Positions 1 through 6,952 of a DNA stretch of 13,439 nt are shown one piece after another. Source of the stretch: Acidobacteriota bacterium (GTDB lineage Bacteria; Acidobacteriota; Terriglobia; Terriglobales; Acidobacteriaceae); contig JAEKKE010000329.1 of the NCBI GenBank assembly GCA_019510535.1, positions 1-13,439 of the forward strand, given 5' to 3'. Made by a program: the position numbers and the translations under genes. The notes beneath the pieces are model-generated. The model searched no databases, was not told the origin of the DNA, and saw only the letters and a list, made by a program, of their open reading frames with translations. How positions within the stretch are numbered: position 1 is the stretch's first letter; each line of letters starts with the position of its first letter.

Positions 1-1
1 C

Positions 2-130
2 CTGGTTCTTGCGTGGCTTGGTGGATTTACGCTGATGCACGTTTCCGGCTTCCTGATCCATCTGTTGCTCATCTTTGCGGTGATCTCGCTGATCATGCAC
101 TTCATCGGCGGGTCGCGTAAGGCGGTCTAA
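2..130 (+). CDS. 3' end of small lmo0937-like membrane protein (partial)
   Basis: The window opens inside a plus-strand reading frame of 42 codons that ends in TAA at 128-130; the start lies outside. The visible peptide is almost entirely hydrophobic: a first segment (LVLAWLGGFTLMHVSGF) runs into a second (LIHLLLIFAVISLIMHFIGG) and ends in a short basic tail, SRKAV. This pattern, including the IHLLL core and a basic C-terminus, is that of the roughly 50-residue lmo0937/DUF5670 family of two-helix inner-membrane proteins of unknown function. The family call is from recall of the motif. A family A repeat begins 10 bases after the stop, and lon converges on it from the other side. Confidence 0.6.
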   Translation: MVLAWLGGFTLMHVSGFLIHLLLIFAVISLIMHFIGGSRKAV

Positions 131-139
131 AAAAGCGGG

Positions 140-256
140 TAAAGCATTTTTTCCTGTAGGTGTTGTGTAGGGCTTCTGCATCTATGGGCGTTTTCCTCAA
201 TGAAAACGCCACTGCACACCACTTTCGGGCGACCCAGCAACAGGGAAGATGCTCTA
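140..256. repeat. Family A palindromic intergenic element, copy 1
   Basis: This 117-bp element starts TAAAGCATTTTTTCCTGTAG and ends AACAGGGAAGATGCTCTA, so its ends are inverted repeats of each other. The centre is a second, nested palindrome, GGCGTTTTC and GAAAACGCC separated by six bases. It lies between two convergent genes and has the same orientation as copy 4. Both ends carry TA, which would fit a TA target site. It codes for nothing recognisable. It could be a MITE-like non-autonomous transposon or a REP-type repeat; its function is unknown. Confidence 0.85.
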
Positions 257-259
257 AAG

Positions 260-289
260 AAGAAGGCCGGGCGCTTGCCCGGCCTTCTT
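260..289 (-). terminator. Rho-independent terminator of lon
   Basis: A perfect 13-bp stem (260-272 with 277-289; AAGAAGGCCGGGC on the plus strand) closes a 4-base loop. It lies 17 bases past the lon stop. On the lon strand the stem is followed by CTTTAG, a short U-rich run. On the plus strand it is followed by TGCTTCTTTTATT, so it may work in both directions and also stop transcripts from the small membrane gene. Confidence 0.85.
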
Positions 290-306
290 GCTTCTTTTAT
301 TGAGGC

Positions 307-2718
307 TTACTGATGGGTAACGACCGGCTGGACGCTCTCGGTGAGCGGGACCCCAAGCGCATCCGGCGTTTCTTCCTTCAGATCCGGAAGCTTGCCTTCC
401 AGGGCAATCTGCAGCACCTCATCCATGTTCTCGACGAAATGCATCTTCATGCTGTTCTTCAGCAGGTCGGGGAGATCGGCGAGGTCCTTCCGGTTATCCG
501 CCGGGAGGATCGCTTCAAAGATACCGGCGCGATGTGCGGCCAGCAGCTTCTCCTTCAGGCCACCGATCGCCAGCACCTTGCCACGCAGCGTGACCTCTCC
601 CGTCATGGCGACGTCCCGGCGTACCGGAATCTTCGTCAGGGCAGAGGAGAGGGCAGTCGCAAGCGTAATGCCGGCCGACGGACCATCCTTGGGAATGGCG
701 CCTTCGGGCACGTGTACGTGGATGTCGATGTTGCGATAGAAGTCCTTGCTAAGGCCCAGGTGGTGCGCCCGTGAACGAACATAGCTGAGGGCCGCCTGTG
801 CTGACTCCTGCATGACGTCGCCGAGCTGGCCGGTGGTGGTGAGCTTACCCTTGCCGTCCAGGACCTGTACTTCGGTCTGCAGAATGCTGCCGCCAACCTC
901 AGTCCAGGCAAGACCGGTGACCAGGCCAACCTCACTCTTCTCCTGTACCTGCGACTCGCGGAAGCGAGGCACGCCAAGGAAGTCGGAGATGTTGTCTTTC
1001 GTTACCTCTTCCTTGTGTTTAGGCCCGTTCTTTACGACGCGGCGAGCGACCTTGCGGCAAACATTACCGATCTCGCGTTCCAGATTACGAACGCCGGCTT
1101 CGCGCGTGTAGGAGCGGATGATGTCCTGCAGGGCATCATCGGAGAAGACGACCTGCTTCTCGGTCAGGCCCGTACCCTCGCGCTGTTTCTTGAGCAGGTA
1201 CTGTTTCGCGATCTCGAGCTTCTCGATATCGGTGTAGCCTGACAGGCGCAGAATTTCCATACGATCCTGCAAGGGGCCGGGGATCGTATGCAGCACGTTG
1301 GCGGTCGCTACGAAGAGCACCTGCGAGAGGTCGTATTCGACATCCAGATAGTGATCCTGGAAGCTGTTGTTCTGCTCCGGGTCGAGGACTTCGAGCATGG
1401 CCGAAGCAGGATCGCCGCGGAAGTCGGAGGCCATCTTGTCGATCTCATCGAGCATGATGACCGGGTTCTTCGTTCCCGCCTTCTTCATCGACTGGATAAT
1501 CTGGCCGGGAAGGGCGCCAATATAGGTACGGCGGTGACCACGAATCTCAGCCTCATCGCGTACGCCACCCAGAGACATGCGAACAAACTTGCGTCCGGTG
1601 GCTTTTGCGATCGACATGCCGAGCGATGTCTTACCGACACCCGGAGGTCCGACAAAGCAGAGGATCGAGCCCTTCGGATTCTTCACGAGCTGACGCACTG
1701 CCAGGAACTCGAGAATGCGGTCCTTGATCTTATCCAGACCGTAGTGATCCTGGTTGAGGACCTTCTCTGCATGTTCAATGGAGCGGATCTCCTTGGACTT
1801 CTTCTTCCACGGCACCGCCAGCAGCCAGTCAAGATAGTTGCGAGAAACAGTCGACTCGGCGGACATCGGCGGCATGGCTTCAAGCTTCTTGAGCTCCTGC
1901 ATCGCCTTATCGAAGGCTTCCTTCGGCATGCCTGCGGCTTCGATCTTCTTCTTCAGATCATCGAACTCGCTCTTCTCGCCGCGGCCCAGCTCCTTCTGAA
2001 TCGCCTTGATCTTCTCGTTGAGGTAGTACTCTTTCTGGGCGCGCTCCATCTGGCGCTTCACGCGCGACTGGATGGTGCGGTCCATGTTCAGCTTTTCGAT
2101 CGCGGTTTCCAGGGTATCGGCAACGCGCGACAGACGCAGCTCGGGAGCGAAGACCTCCAGCAGCTCCTGCTTCTCGTCGATGCGAAGCTGCAGGTTGGCG
2201 GCGATCATATCGGCCAGCTTGGCGGGCTCGTCCAGGCGAACGCTGGCCGCCATCGTCTCGTAGTTCAGTGACTGCTGCAGCTTGACGTACTGCTCGAAAA
2301 GCGAGTGCACTTTCTGCACCAGGCCTTCGACCTGCGGAGTCACTTCAAGCTGCGTGCGGCCCGTGCGAAGCGTGGCAACAAAGAAACCGTCTTCGTCATT
2401 GAGTTCAGTGGCGCGGGCGCGTTCAATGCCTTCTACCAGCACCTTGATGTTGCCATCAGGCATTTTGACGCTTTGCACGATGTTGCCGATGGTGCCTACC
2501 TGGTAGATATCGTCGGCGCTGGGATCGTCTACCGTGGCGTCATGCTGTGTCGCCAGGAAGATGCGGCGATCGCCGTTCAACGCCTCTTCCAACGCGCGTA
2601 CGCTCGACTCGCGGCCGACGACGAACGGAGTCATCATGTGAGGAAAGATGACCATATCGCGTATGGGCATCATTGGCAGCTTTTGAACCTCGCTGCTTAG
2701 GACTTCTTTCGAGCTCAT
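307..2718 (-). CDS. lon: ATP-dependent protease Lon (LonA)
   Basis: Lon is a cytoplasmic homo-oligomeric AAA+ serine protease that degrades misfolded and specific regulatory proteins. Numbered from the upstream ATG at 2736 (809 residues), the LonN substrate-binding domain spans about 18-210, followed by a coiled region at about 210-290. Walker A GPPGVGKT is at 363-370 and Walker B IMLDEIDK centres on D430/E431. The protease domain is at about 595-785, with catalytic Ser687 in PKDGPSAG and Lys730 in GGLKEK. Every signature residue is intact and the length fits LonA. I prefer the ATG at 2718 (803 residues, MSSKEVLSSEV), because GGGAGGA lies about 9 bases before it while the 2736 ATG has no Shine-Dalgarno. 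The leader carries TCGCTTTG twice (2799-2806, 2826-2833), a possible protein-binding repeat. Last gene of the tig-clpP-clpX-lon order. Confidence 0.97.
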   Translation of the reverse strand: MSSKEVLSSEVQKLPMMPIRDMVIFPHMMTPFVVGRESSVRALEEALNGDRRIFLATQHDATVDDPSADDIYQVGTIGNIVQSVKMPDGNIKVLVEGIERARATELNDEDGFFVATLRTGRTQLEVTPQVEGLVQKVHSLFEQYVKLQQSLNYETMAASVRLDEPAKLADMIAANLQLRIDEKQELLEVFAPELRLSRVADTLETAIEKLNMDRTIQSRVKRQMERAQKEYYLNEKIKAIQKELGRGEKSEFDDLKKKIEAAGMPKEAFDKAMQELKKLEAMPPMSAESTVSRNYLDWLLAVPWKKKSKEIRSIEHAEKVLNQDHYGLDKIKDRILEFLAVRQLVKNPKGSILCFVGPPGVGKTSLGMSIAKATGRKFVRMSLGGVRDEAEIRGHRRTYIGALPGQIIQSMKKAGTKNPVIMLDEIDKMASDFRGDPASAMLEVLDPEQNNSFQDHYLDVEYDLSQVLFVATANVLHTIPGPLQDRMEILRLSGYTDIEKLEIAKQYLLKKQREGTGLTEKQVVFSDDALQDIIRSYTREAGVRNLEREIGNVCRKVARRVVKNGPKHKEEVTKDNISDFLGVPRFRESQVQEKSEVGLVTGLAWTEVGGSILQTEVQVLDGKGKLTTTGQLGDVMQESAQAALSYVRSRAHHLGLSKDFYRNIDIHVHVPEGAIPKDGPSAGITLATALSSALTKIPVRRDVAMTGEVTLRGKVLAIGGLKEKLLAAHRAGIFEAILPADNRKDLADLPDLLKNSMKMHFVENMDEVLQIALEGKLPDLKEETPDALGVPLTESVQPVVTHQ

Positions 2719-2848
2719 ATCTGTCATTCCTCCCATTAGACGCGCCAGGGCACAGCTGAGATGCGGTACTGGTTCCGCGGCGTTCCGATGATTGTAATTC
2801 GCTTTGCCTTAACATGCGGGGCAAGTCGCTTTGTTGAAGTGAAAGAAA

Positions 2849-2878
2849 ATCGCCGTGGCTTGAAAGAGCCACGGCGAT
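2849..2878 (-). terminator. Rho-independent terminator of clpX
   Basis: A 12-bp stem (ATCGCCGTGGCT at 2849-2860 pairing with 2867-2878) closes a 6-base loop. Read on the clpX strand it is followed by TTTTCTTTCAC, a good U-rich tail. It sits about 45 bases after the clpX stop and before lon, so lon probably has its own promoter in the remaining 110 bases. I could not see a convincing -35/-10 pair there. Confidence 0.85.
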
Positions 2879-2922
2879 GGGTACGAAAGTGTAGAAGAAC
2901 AGGCTATTTAGAGAGAAATGCT

Positions 2923-4209
2923 CTAGCCGGCTTTTTCCAGAGGGAGAGAGGTCGTCAGGTCGCGGTTTTTCACCATCTCCGCCGTGATCTCCAGCTCCTT
3001 GATCTTCTTGTTGCCAGGCACGTTATACATCAGATCGAGCATCAGCTCTTCCAGGATCATGCGCAAACCCCGGGCGCCGACCTTGCGGGCAAGAGCTTCC
3101 CGCGCAATGGACTGTGCCGCCTCGGCGGTGAAGGTTACCTTGACGCCCTCGTACTCAAACAGCTTGGAGTACTGCTTCAGAATGGCGTTGCGCGGCTTGG
3201 TCAGAATCTCGATCAGTGCTGCTTCGTCCAGCTCGTCCAGAATGCCAAGCACCGGCAGACGACCGATGAACTCGGGAATCAGTCCGTACTTCAGCAGATC
3301 CTGCGGTTCAGCCTGACGCAGCAGCTCGGTATCACGCTGCGCGCGGATCGGTGTAATGTCGCCGGCAGGCGTCTCCGGCTCGGTCAAGGTCTTGAAGCCA
3401 AGGGCTTTCTTGCCTATGCGGCGTGCGATGACACGCTCCAGACCGACGAATGCTCCGCCGCAGATGAACAGGATATTCGTGGTGTCGACCGCGGTGAACT
3501 CCTGATGCGGATGCTTGCGTCCGCCCTGCGGGGGAACGTTGGCAACGGTGCCTTCCAGAATCTTGAGCAGCGCCTGCTGAACACCCTCGCCCGAAACATC
3601 GCGGGTGATGGAGGGGTTTTCGTCCTTGCGGCCGATCTTGTCGATCTCATCAATGTAGATAATGCCGCTCTGGGCACGCGCTACGTCACCGTCCGCCGCC
3701 TGCAGCAGCTTCAGGATGATGTTCTCAACATCTTCACCCACGTATCCGGCTTCGGTCAGCGTAGTCGCATCCACGATAGCGAAGGGAACATCCAGCATCT
3801 TCGCAAGGGTCTGCGCCAGCAGCGTCTTGCCCGAACCGGTAGGGCCTACGAGCAGGATGTTGGACTTCTGCAGCTCAACATCGTTGCCGCGCGTCCGGTT
3901 CATCTGAATGCGCTTGTAGTGGTTGTAGACAGCGACTGCAAGCTTTTTCTTGGTAAGGTCCTGGCCGATGACATACTCATCGAGAAAGGCCTTTACTTCA
4001 TGGGGCTTGGGCAGGTGCGCTGGAGCTGCGCCTTGCTGCTTTTCACCACGGTCGTCCTCGAGGATGGAGTTGCAGACCGCAACACACTCATCGCAGATAT
4101 ACGCGCGGGGATAGTCAGAAGGAGAAGAGATCAGCTTGGCGACTGCGTCCTGCGACTTATGGCAGAACGAGCAACGTAGGGATTCGTCTGAGCCCCGTGA
4201 TGTTTTCAT
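2923..4209 (-). CDS. clpX: ClpX, ATP-dependent unfoldase subunit of ClpXP
   Basis: ClpX is a hexameric AAA+ unfoldase that recognises tagged substrates and threads them into ClpP. The 428 residues match the family length. The N-terminal zinc-binding domain has C13-x2-C16 and C39-x2-C42. Walker A GPTGSGKT is at 122-129, the pore-1 loop GYVGED at 155-160, Walker B IIYIDEID ends at D187/E188, the RKH loop is at 231-233, and GLIPEFIGRLP is at about 309-319. The ClpP-docking tripeptide is LGF (270-272) in place of the usual IGF. The stretch between it and EPQDL is about eight residues longer than in E. coli. The start is an ATG with AGGAG 11 bases upstream. It lies 180 bases after clpP, with hairpins in the gap. 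Confidence 0.98.
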   Translation of the reverse strand: MKTSRGSDESLRCSFCHKSQDAVAKLISSPSDYPRAYICDECVAVCNSILEDDRGEKQQGAAPAHLPKPHEVKAFLDEYVIGQDLTKKKLAVAVYNHYKRIQMNRTRGNDVELQKSNILLVGPTGSGKTLLAQTLAKMLDVPFAIVDATTLTEAGYVGEDVENIILKLLQAADGDVARAQSGIIYIDEIDKIGRKDENPSITRDVSGEGVQQALLKILEGTVANVPPQGGRKHPHQEFTAVDTTNILFICGGAFVGLERVIARRIGKKALGFKTLTEPETPAGDITPIRAQRDTELLRQAEPQDLLKYGLIPEFIGRLPVLGILDELDEAALIEILTKPRNAILKQYSKLFEYEGVKVTFTAEAAQSIAREALARKVGARGLRMILEELMLDLMYNVPGNKKIKELEITAEMVKNRDLTTSLPLEKAG

Positions 4210-4266
4210 CGGTAAGGCTACTCCTGGTTATAACGGGACGTGCTGGGGAACTTGTTGTCAGTTTAC

Positions 4267-4330
4267 ACCCGTTTCGCATGTCCCTTTGGAAACGGGTATC
4301 GACCTTATTTCCCATAACCAAAATGGGAAA
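4267..4330. other. Two tandem inverted repeats between clpP and clpX
   Basis: Upstream of clpX, ACCCGTTTC (4267-4275) pairs with GAAACGGGT (4289-4297) across 13 bases, and TTTCCCAT (4308-4315) pairs with ATGGGAAA (4323-4330) across 7 bases. With the clpP terminator next to them they make three consecutive hairpins in 90 bases. On the transcript they lie in the clpX leader, so they could protect mRNA ends or attenuate read-through from clpP. The pairing is visible; the role is a guess. Confidence 0.45.
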
Positions 4331-4331
4331 A

Positions 4332-4356
4332 ACGCCCGGGACGTCTCCCCGGGCGT
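4332..4356 (-). terminator. Rho-independent terminator of clpP
   Basis: A 9-bp GC-rich stem (ACGCCCGGG at 4332-4340 with CCCGGGCGT at 4348-4356) closes a 7-base loop. On the clpP strand it is followed by TTTTCCCATTT. It lies 33 bases past the clpP stop and probably reduces, but need not abolish, transcription into clpX. Confidence 0.8.
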
Positions 4357-4389
4357 CTCACTTTACGCCGATTGGGTTTGCATTTCAAA

Positions 4390-4986
4390 TCAACCGCGAG
4401 TGCGATCAATAATATCGTCGATCAGACCATAATCCTTGGCCTGCTGGGCGCTCATGGTGAAGTCACGGTCAGTGTCGCGCTCGATCTGCTCGAAGGTCTG
4501 ACCCGTGTGGCTCGCCATGATGGTATTCATGCGCTCACGCAGACGAAGAATCTCGCGGGCATGGATGTCGATCTCCGTCGCCTGCCCCTGAATACCGTGG
4601 CCCATGATGAGCGGCTGGTGAATCAGGATGCGAGAGTTGGGCAGAGCAAAACGCTTGCCCTTGCTGCCGGCCATCAGAAGAAATGCGCCCATGCTGGCTG
4701 CCATGCCGATGCACAGAGTCTGCACATCGTTCTTGATGTACTGCATCGTGTCGTAGATCGCCATGCCGGCGCTGACTGAGCCGCCGGGCGAGTTAATGTA
4801 CAGCATGATGTCCTTCTCCGGGTCTTCGCCAGAGAGGAACAGCAACTGCGCAATGATGACATTCGCGATCTGATCGTCGATCGGCGTCCCCAGGAAGATG
4901 ATGTTGTCGCGGAGCAGACGACTGTAAATGTCATAGGCGCGTTCGCCTCGACTCGTCTGCTCAATCACCATGGGTACAAGTCCCAT
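4390..4986 (-). CDS. clpP: ClpP, proteolytic subunit of the Clp protease
   Basis: ClpP is the barrel-forming serine peptidase that degrades polypeptides delivered by ClpX and, here probably, ClpC. The 198 residues are full length. The catalytic triad is visible: Ser98 in GMAASMGAFLL, His123 in LIHQPL, and Asp175 in the ERDTDRD segment. The SPGGSVSAGMAIYDTMQ block and the oligomer-contact helix around EIDIHAREILRLRERMN are intact. The N-terminal MGLVPMVIEQTSRGERAYDIYSRLL is typical of the short form with little or no propeptide. The start ATG at 4986 is preceded by a purine-rich AGAGGAGAAG ribosome site. tig lies just 50 bases upstream, so tig and clpP are very likely cotranscribed. Confidence 0.98.
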   Translation of the reverse strand: MGLVPMVIEQTSRGERAYDIYSRLLRDNIIFLGTPIDDQIANVIIAQLLFLSGEDPEKDIMLYINSPGGSVSAGMAIYDTMQYIKNDVQTLCIGMAASMGAFLLMAGSKGKRFALPNSRILIHQPLIMGHGIQGQATEIDIHAREILRLRERMNTIMASHTGQTFEQIERDTDRDFTMSAQQAKDYGLIDDIIDRTRG

Positions 4987-5036
4987 ACTTCTCCTCTTCT
5001 CTACCTGTAGTGGCGCCAGGGGCGCGGGTTGATTGC

Positions 5037-6482
5037 CTACGAAGCCAGCTTGTCGTAGAGCACGTTCCCAGTCTTTTCGCGACGAAGTTGTTCCCGGATT
5101 CTATTGAGGCCGCCATCGGACGTCAAACGCTGCTTCAACTGTTCCAGCGGCTCACGCGACTGGATGGAGAGAATCAGCAGCTCGCGATCCACATCCTCAT
5201 CGCTGACCTCAACGTTTTCGGTTGCGGCAATCTTGTCAAGAATGAGCGATGCCTTGACCTCGCCGACAGCTTGTTCGCGCTGTGCGACGCGCAGGCGGCT
5301 GAAGTCGAGCTTGCGCATGTCTTCTGCCTTCATGCCCTGGGCTGCCAGAGCGCGCAGGCCGCGATCCAGACGGGCATCGATCTGCTGCTGTACAAACGAC
5401 TCCGGAACGGGGAACTCAAACTTTGCGATCAGCTCTTCGACCAGCTTCTCTTTGGCCTCGTTCTCGAGCGCGTGCTTCTTGCGATCGGCAGCATGCTCGC
5501 GGAGCTTGCTGGTGAACTCATCCCATGTCTCGTAGTCACCGAGCTGCTTGGCCAGATCATCGTTCTGCTCCGGCAGTGTCTTCTTTTTGATGGCCTTGAC
5601 CTTGACGTCATAGCTGACGGTCTTACCGGCGAGGCGGGGCTCACCGAAGTCGGCAGGGTATTCGACTTCAAGAACCAGCTCGTCGCCCGGCTTCTTGCCC
5701 TGCAGTGCATCACTGAAGGCAGGAAGCGTGTTCTTGCCACCGAGCTCTACCGGTACATCTTCACCGGTGATGGGCTCCGACGGAGTTACGTTCTCCAGAC
5801 CCTCTTCGCCGACTGTCTGTGCCAACGGCTTGATCTCGCCGGTGAAGCTGATCTCGGCCAGGTCACCAGTCGTCAGGGTACGGTCGTCCGTAACAGGCTC
5901 AATGGTTGCCTGCGAGTCCAGAGCGCGATCGAGCTCTGACTGATATTCCTCTTCGGTCAGCTCAACGGACGGCTTGGCTACCTTTACAGAGTCGTAGCCG
6001 GTGATGTCGATCTCGGGCAGCACTTCAAAGGCAGCCTTGAACTTCAGTGGCTGGCCCTCGAACAGGGTCAGCTCAACGATCTGCGGCTGCGAGACCGGGT
6101 TGACGTTCTGCTCTTCAAGCGCGAGGCGGAAGCGCTCGCTGACAAGCTGCTCCATGACCTCCTGGCGAACGTCCTGGGCAAACTTGCGTTTGATGACGTT
6201 GGCAGGAACCTTGCCCGGACGGAAGCCCGGAATGCGAGCCTGCTTCTGGAACTTGCGGACAACCTTATCGAATGCAGCGTCAACAACCTCGACCGGCGCT
6301 TCCACCGAGATCTCGCGCGTGAGATCGGGATTCAGCACCGGGCCATGATCATGATGATGGTGCGCATGGTCGTGATCGTGATCATGGTCGTGGGTATGAT
6401 CGTGCGCTGCAGCTTCGGTGCTCGGGGTCTCGCTCTGAGGCGTCTCCGCCGCGTTCAACTCGTTGGTCTCAGTAGGGGTCAA
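5037..6482 (-). CDS. tig: Trigger factor with histidine-rich N-terminal extension
   Basis: Trigger factor is the ribosome-associated chaperone and peptidyl-prolyl isomerase that meets nascent chains at the exit tunnel. Of 481 residues, about 50-165 form the ribosome-binding domain with the tail-loop signature GFRPGKVP (86-93). Residues 203-298 form the FKBP-like isomerase domain and about 300-481 the helical C-terminal chaperone domain. The first 50 residues are additional. Residues 27-46 contain 12 histidines alternating with aspartate, a likely metal-binding tract. The start codon is TTG (6480-6482), supported by GGAAGG seven bases upstream. No other Met lies in the first 47 residues, and a GTG at residue 49 lacks a ribosome site. 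A family A repeat ends 85 bases upstream, so the promoter must lie in or near that element. Confidence 0.96.
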   Translation of the reverse strand: MTPTETNELNAAETPQSETPSTEAAAHDHTHDHDHDHDHAHHHHDHGPVLNPDLTREISVEAPVEVVDAAFDKVVRKFQKQARIPGFRPGKVPANVIKRKFAQDVRQEVMEQLVSERFRLALEEQNVNPVSQPQIVELTLFEGQPLKFKAAFEVLPEIDITGYDSVKVAKPSVELTEEEYQSELDRALDSQATIEPVTDDRTLTTGDLAEISFTGEIKPLAQTVGEEGLENVTPSEPITGEDVPVELGGKNTLPAFSDALQGKKPGDELVLEVEYPADFGEPRLAGKTVSYDVKVKAIKKKTLPEQNDDLAKQLGDYETWDEFTSKLREHAADRKKHALENEAKEKLVEELIAKFEFPVPESFVQQQIDARLDRGLRALAAQGMKAEDMRKLDFSRLRVAQREQAVGEVKASLILDKIAATENVEVSDEDVDRELLILSIQSREPLEQLKQRLTSDGGLNRIREQLRREKTGNVLYDKLAS

Positions 6483-6567
6483 AACAGTGCCTTCCAGGGT
6501 TTGAAAATCTCCGTCGCGGCGCCGGGTCAGAGGACCACTCGACGCGCAGAAACGACTCTCTCTATCC

Positions 6568-6683
6568 TAGAGCATTTTTCCTGTTGCTGGGTATCCCGGG
6601 AGGACCGTGCAGCGGCGTTTCCATTGCGGAAAACGCCCATAGATGCGGAGGCCCTTCGCTACGCCTACAGGGAAAATGCTGTA
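6568..6683. repeat. Family A palindromic intergenic element, copy 2 (inverted)
   Basis: This 116-bp copy is opposite in orientation to copies 1 and 4. It starts TAGAGCATTTTTCCTGTTGC and ends ACAGGGAAAATGCTGTA, with the nested central palindrome GGCGTTTCC / GGAAAACGCC. Reverse-complemented, it shares the blocks CGCATCTATGGGCGTTTTCC and ATACCCAGCAACAGG with the others. Its last TA (6682-6683) is also the first TA of the family B element that follows, so the two abut exactly. It lies upstream of tig. Confidence 0.88.
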
Positions 6684-6952
6684 GGGTGTGTCATCAAACT
6701 CCTGCCGTCAGCGCCGGGAGCAGATTTTTCTGAGGTCTAGGAGCGAGGAGAGAACTGTGGCCGGTCCACTGGAACGACGAGTGACGAAGAGATCGGGAAT
6801 CGGGGTCCCCAGTCAGCTTTGCTGGCTGGGGTGAAGAAAATCTGCCCCGGCCCTACGGGTAGCGGCGCAAATTCGCCCATCCTTCGTTGTCGGCCTCGTC
6901 TGGAGCAATTTGCCCCTCGCAACGCTGGCGACAGGAGTTTGATGACACCCTA
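6682..6952. repeat. Family B element, long copy with terminal inverted repeats (MITE-like)
   Basis: The left end reads TAGGGTGTG then TCATCAAACTCCTG (6682-6704). The right end reads CAGGAGTTTGATGACACCCTA (6932-6952), its inverse apart from two bases. Weaker pairing continues inward for about 40 bases. Both ends are TA. Inside are an inner inverted pair (GCAGATTTTTC near 6720 with GAAAATCTGC near 6835), a hairpin CCCCAG.CAGC-TTT-GCTG.CTGGGG at 6807-6831, and GCAAATT (6867) with AATTTGC (6907). No transposase fits in 271 bp, so a non-autonomous element is likely. It fills most of the gap between tig and the mutarotase-like gene; the rest of the gap is copy 2 of family A and about 85 bases of tig leader. 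Confidence 0.8.

Noticed and set aside
1288..2271. Long plus-strand open frame opposite lon
   Set aside because: It is the antisense shadow of a conserved lon frame in GC-rich DNA; its peptide is Leu/Gln/Arg-rich with no domain.
2761..4179. 472-residue plus-strand open frame opposite clpX
   Set aside because: It lies almost wholly antisense to clpX, contains no recognisable motif and starts in the lon leader.
6737..6922. 61-residue minus-strand frame in the family B element
   Set aside because: It lies fully inside a repeat built of hairpins, has no membrane segment or family, and its sequence is explained by the inverted repeats.
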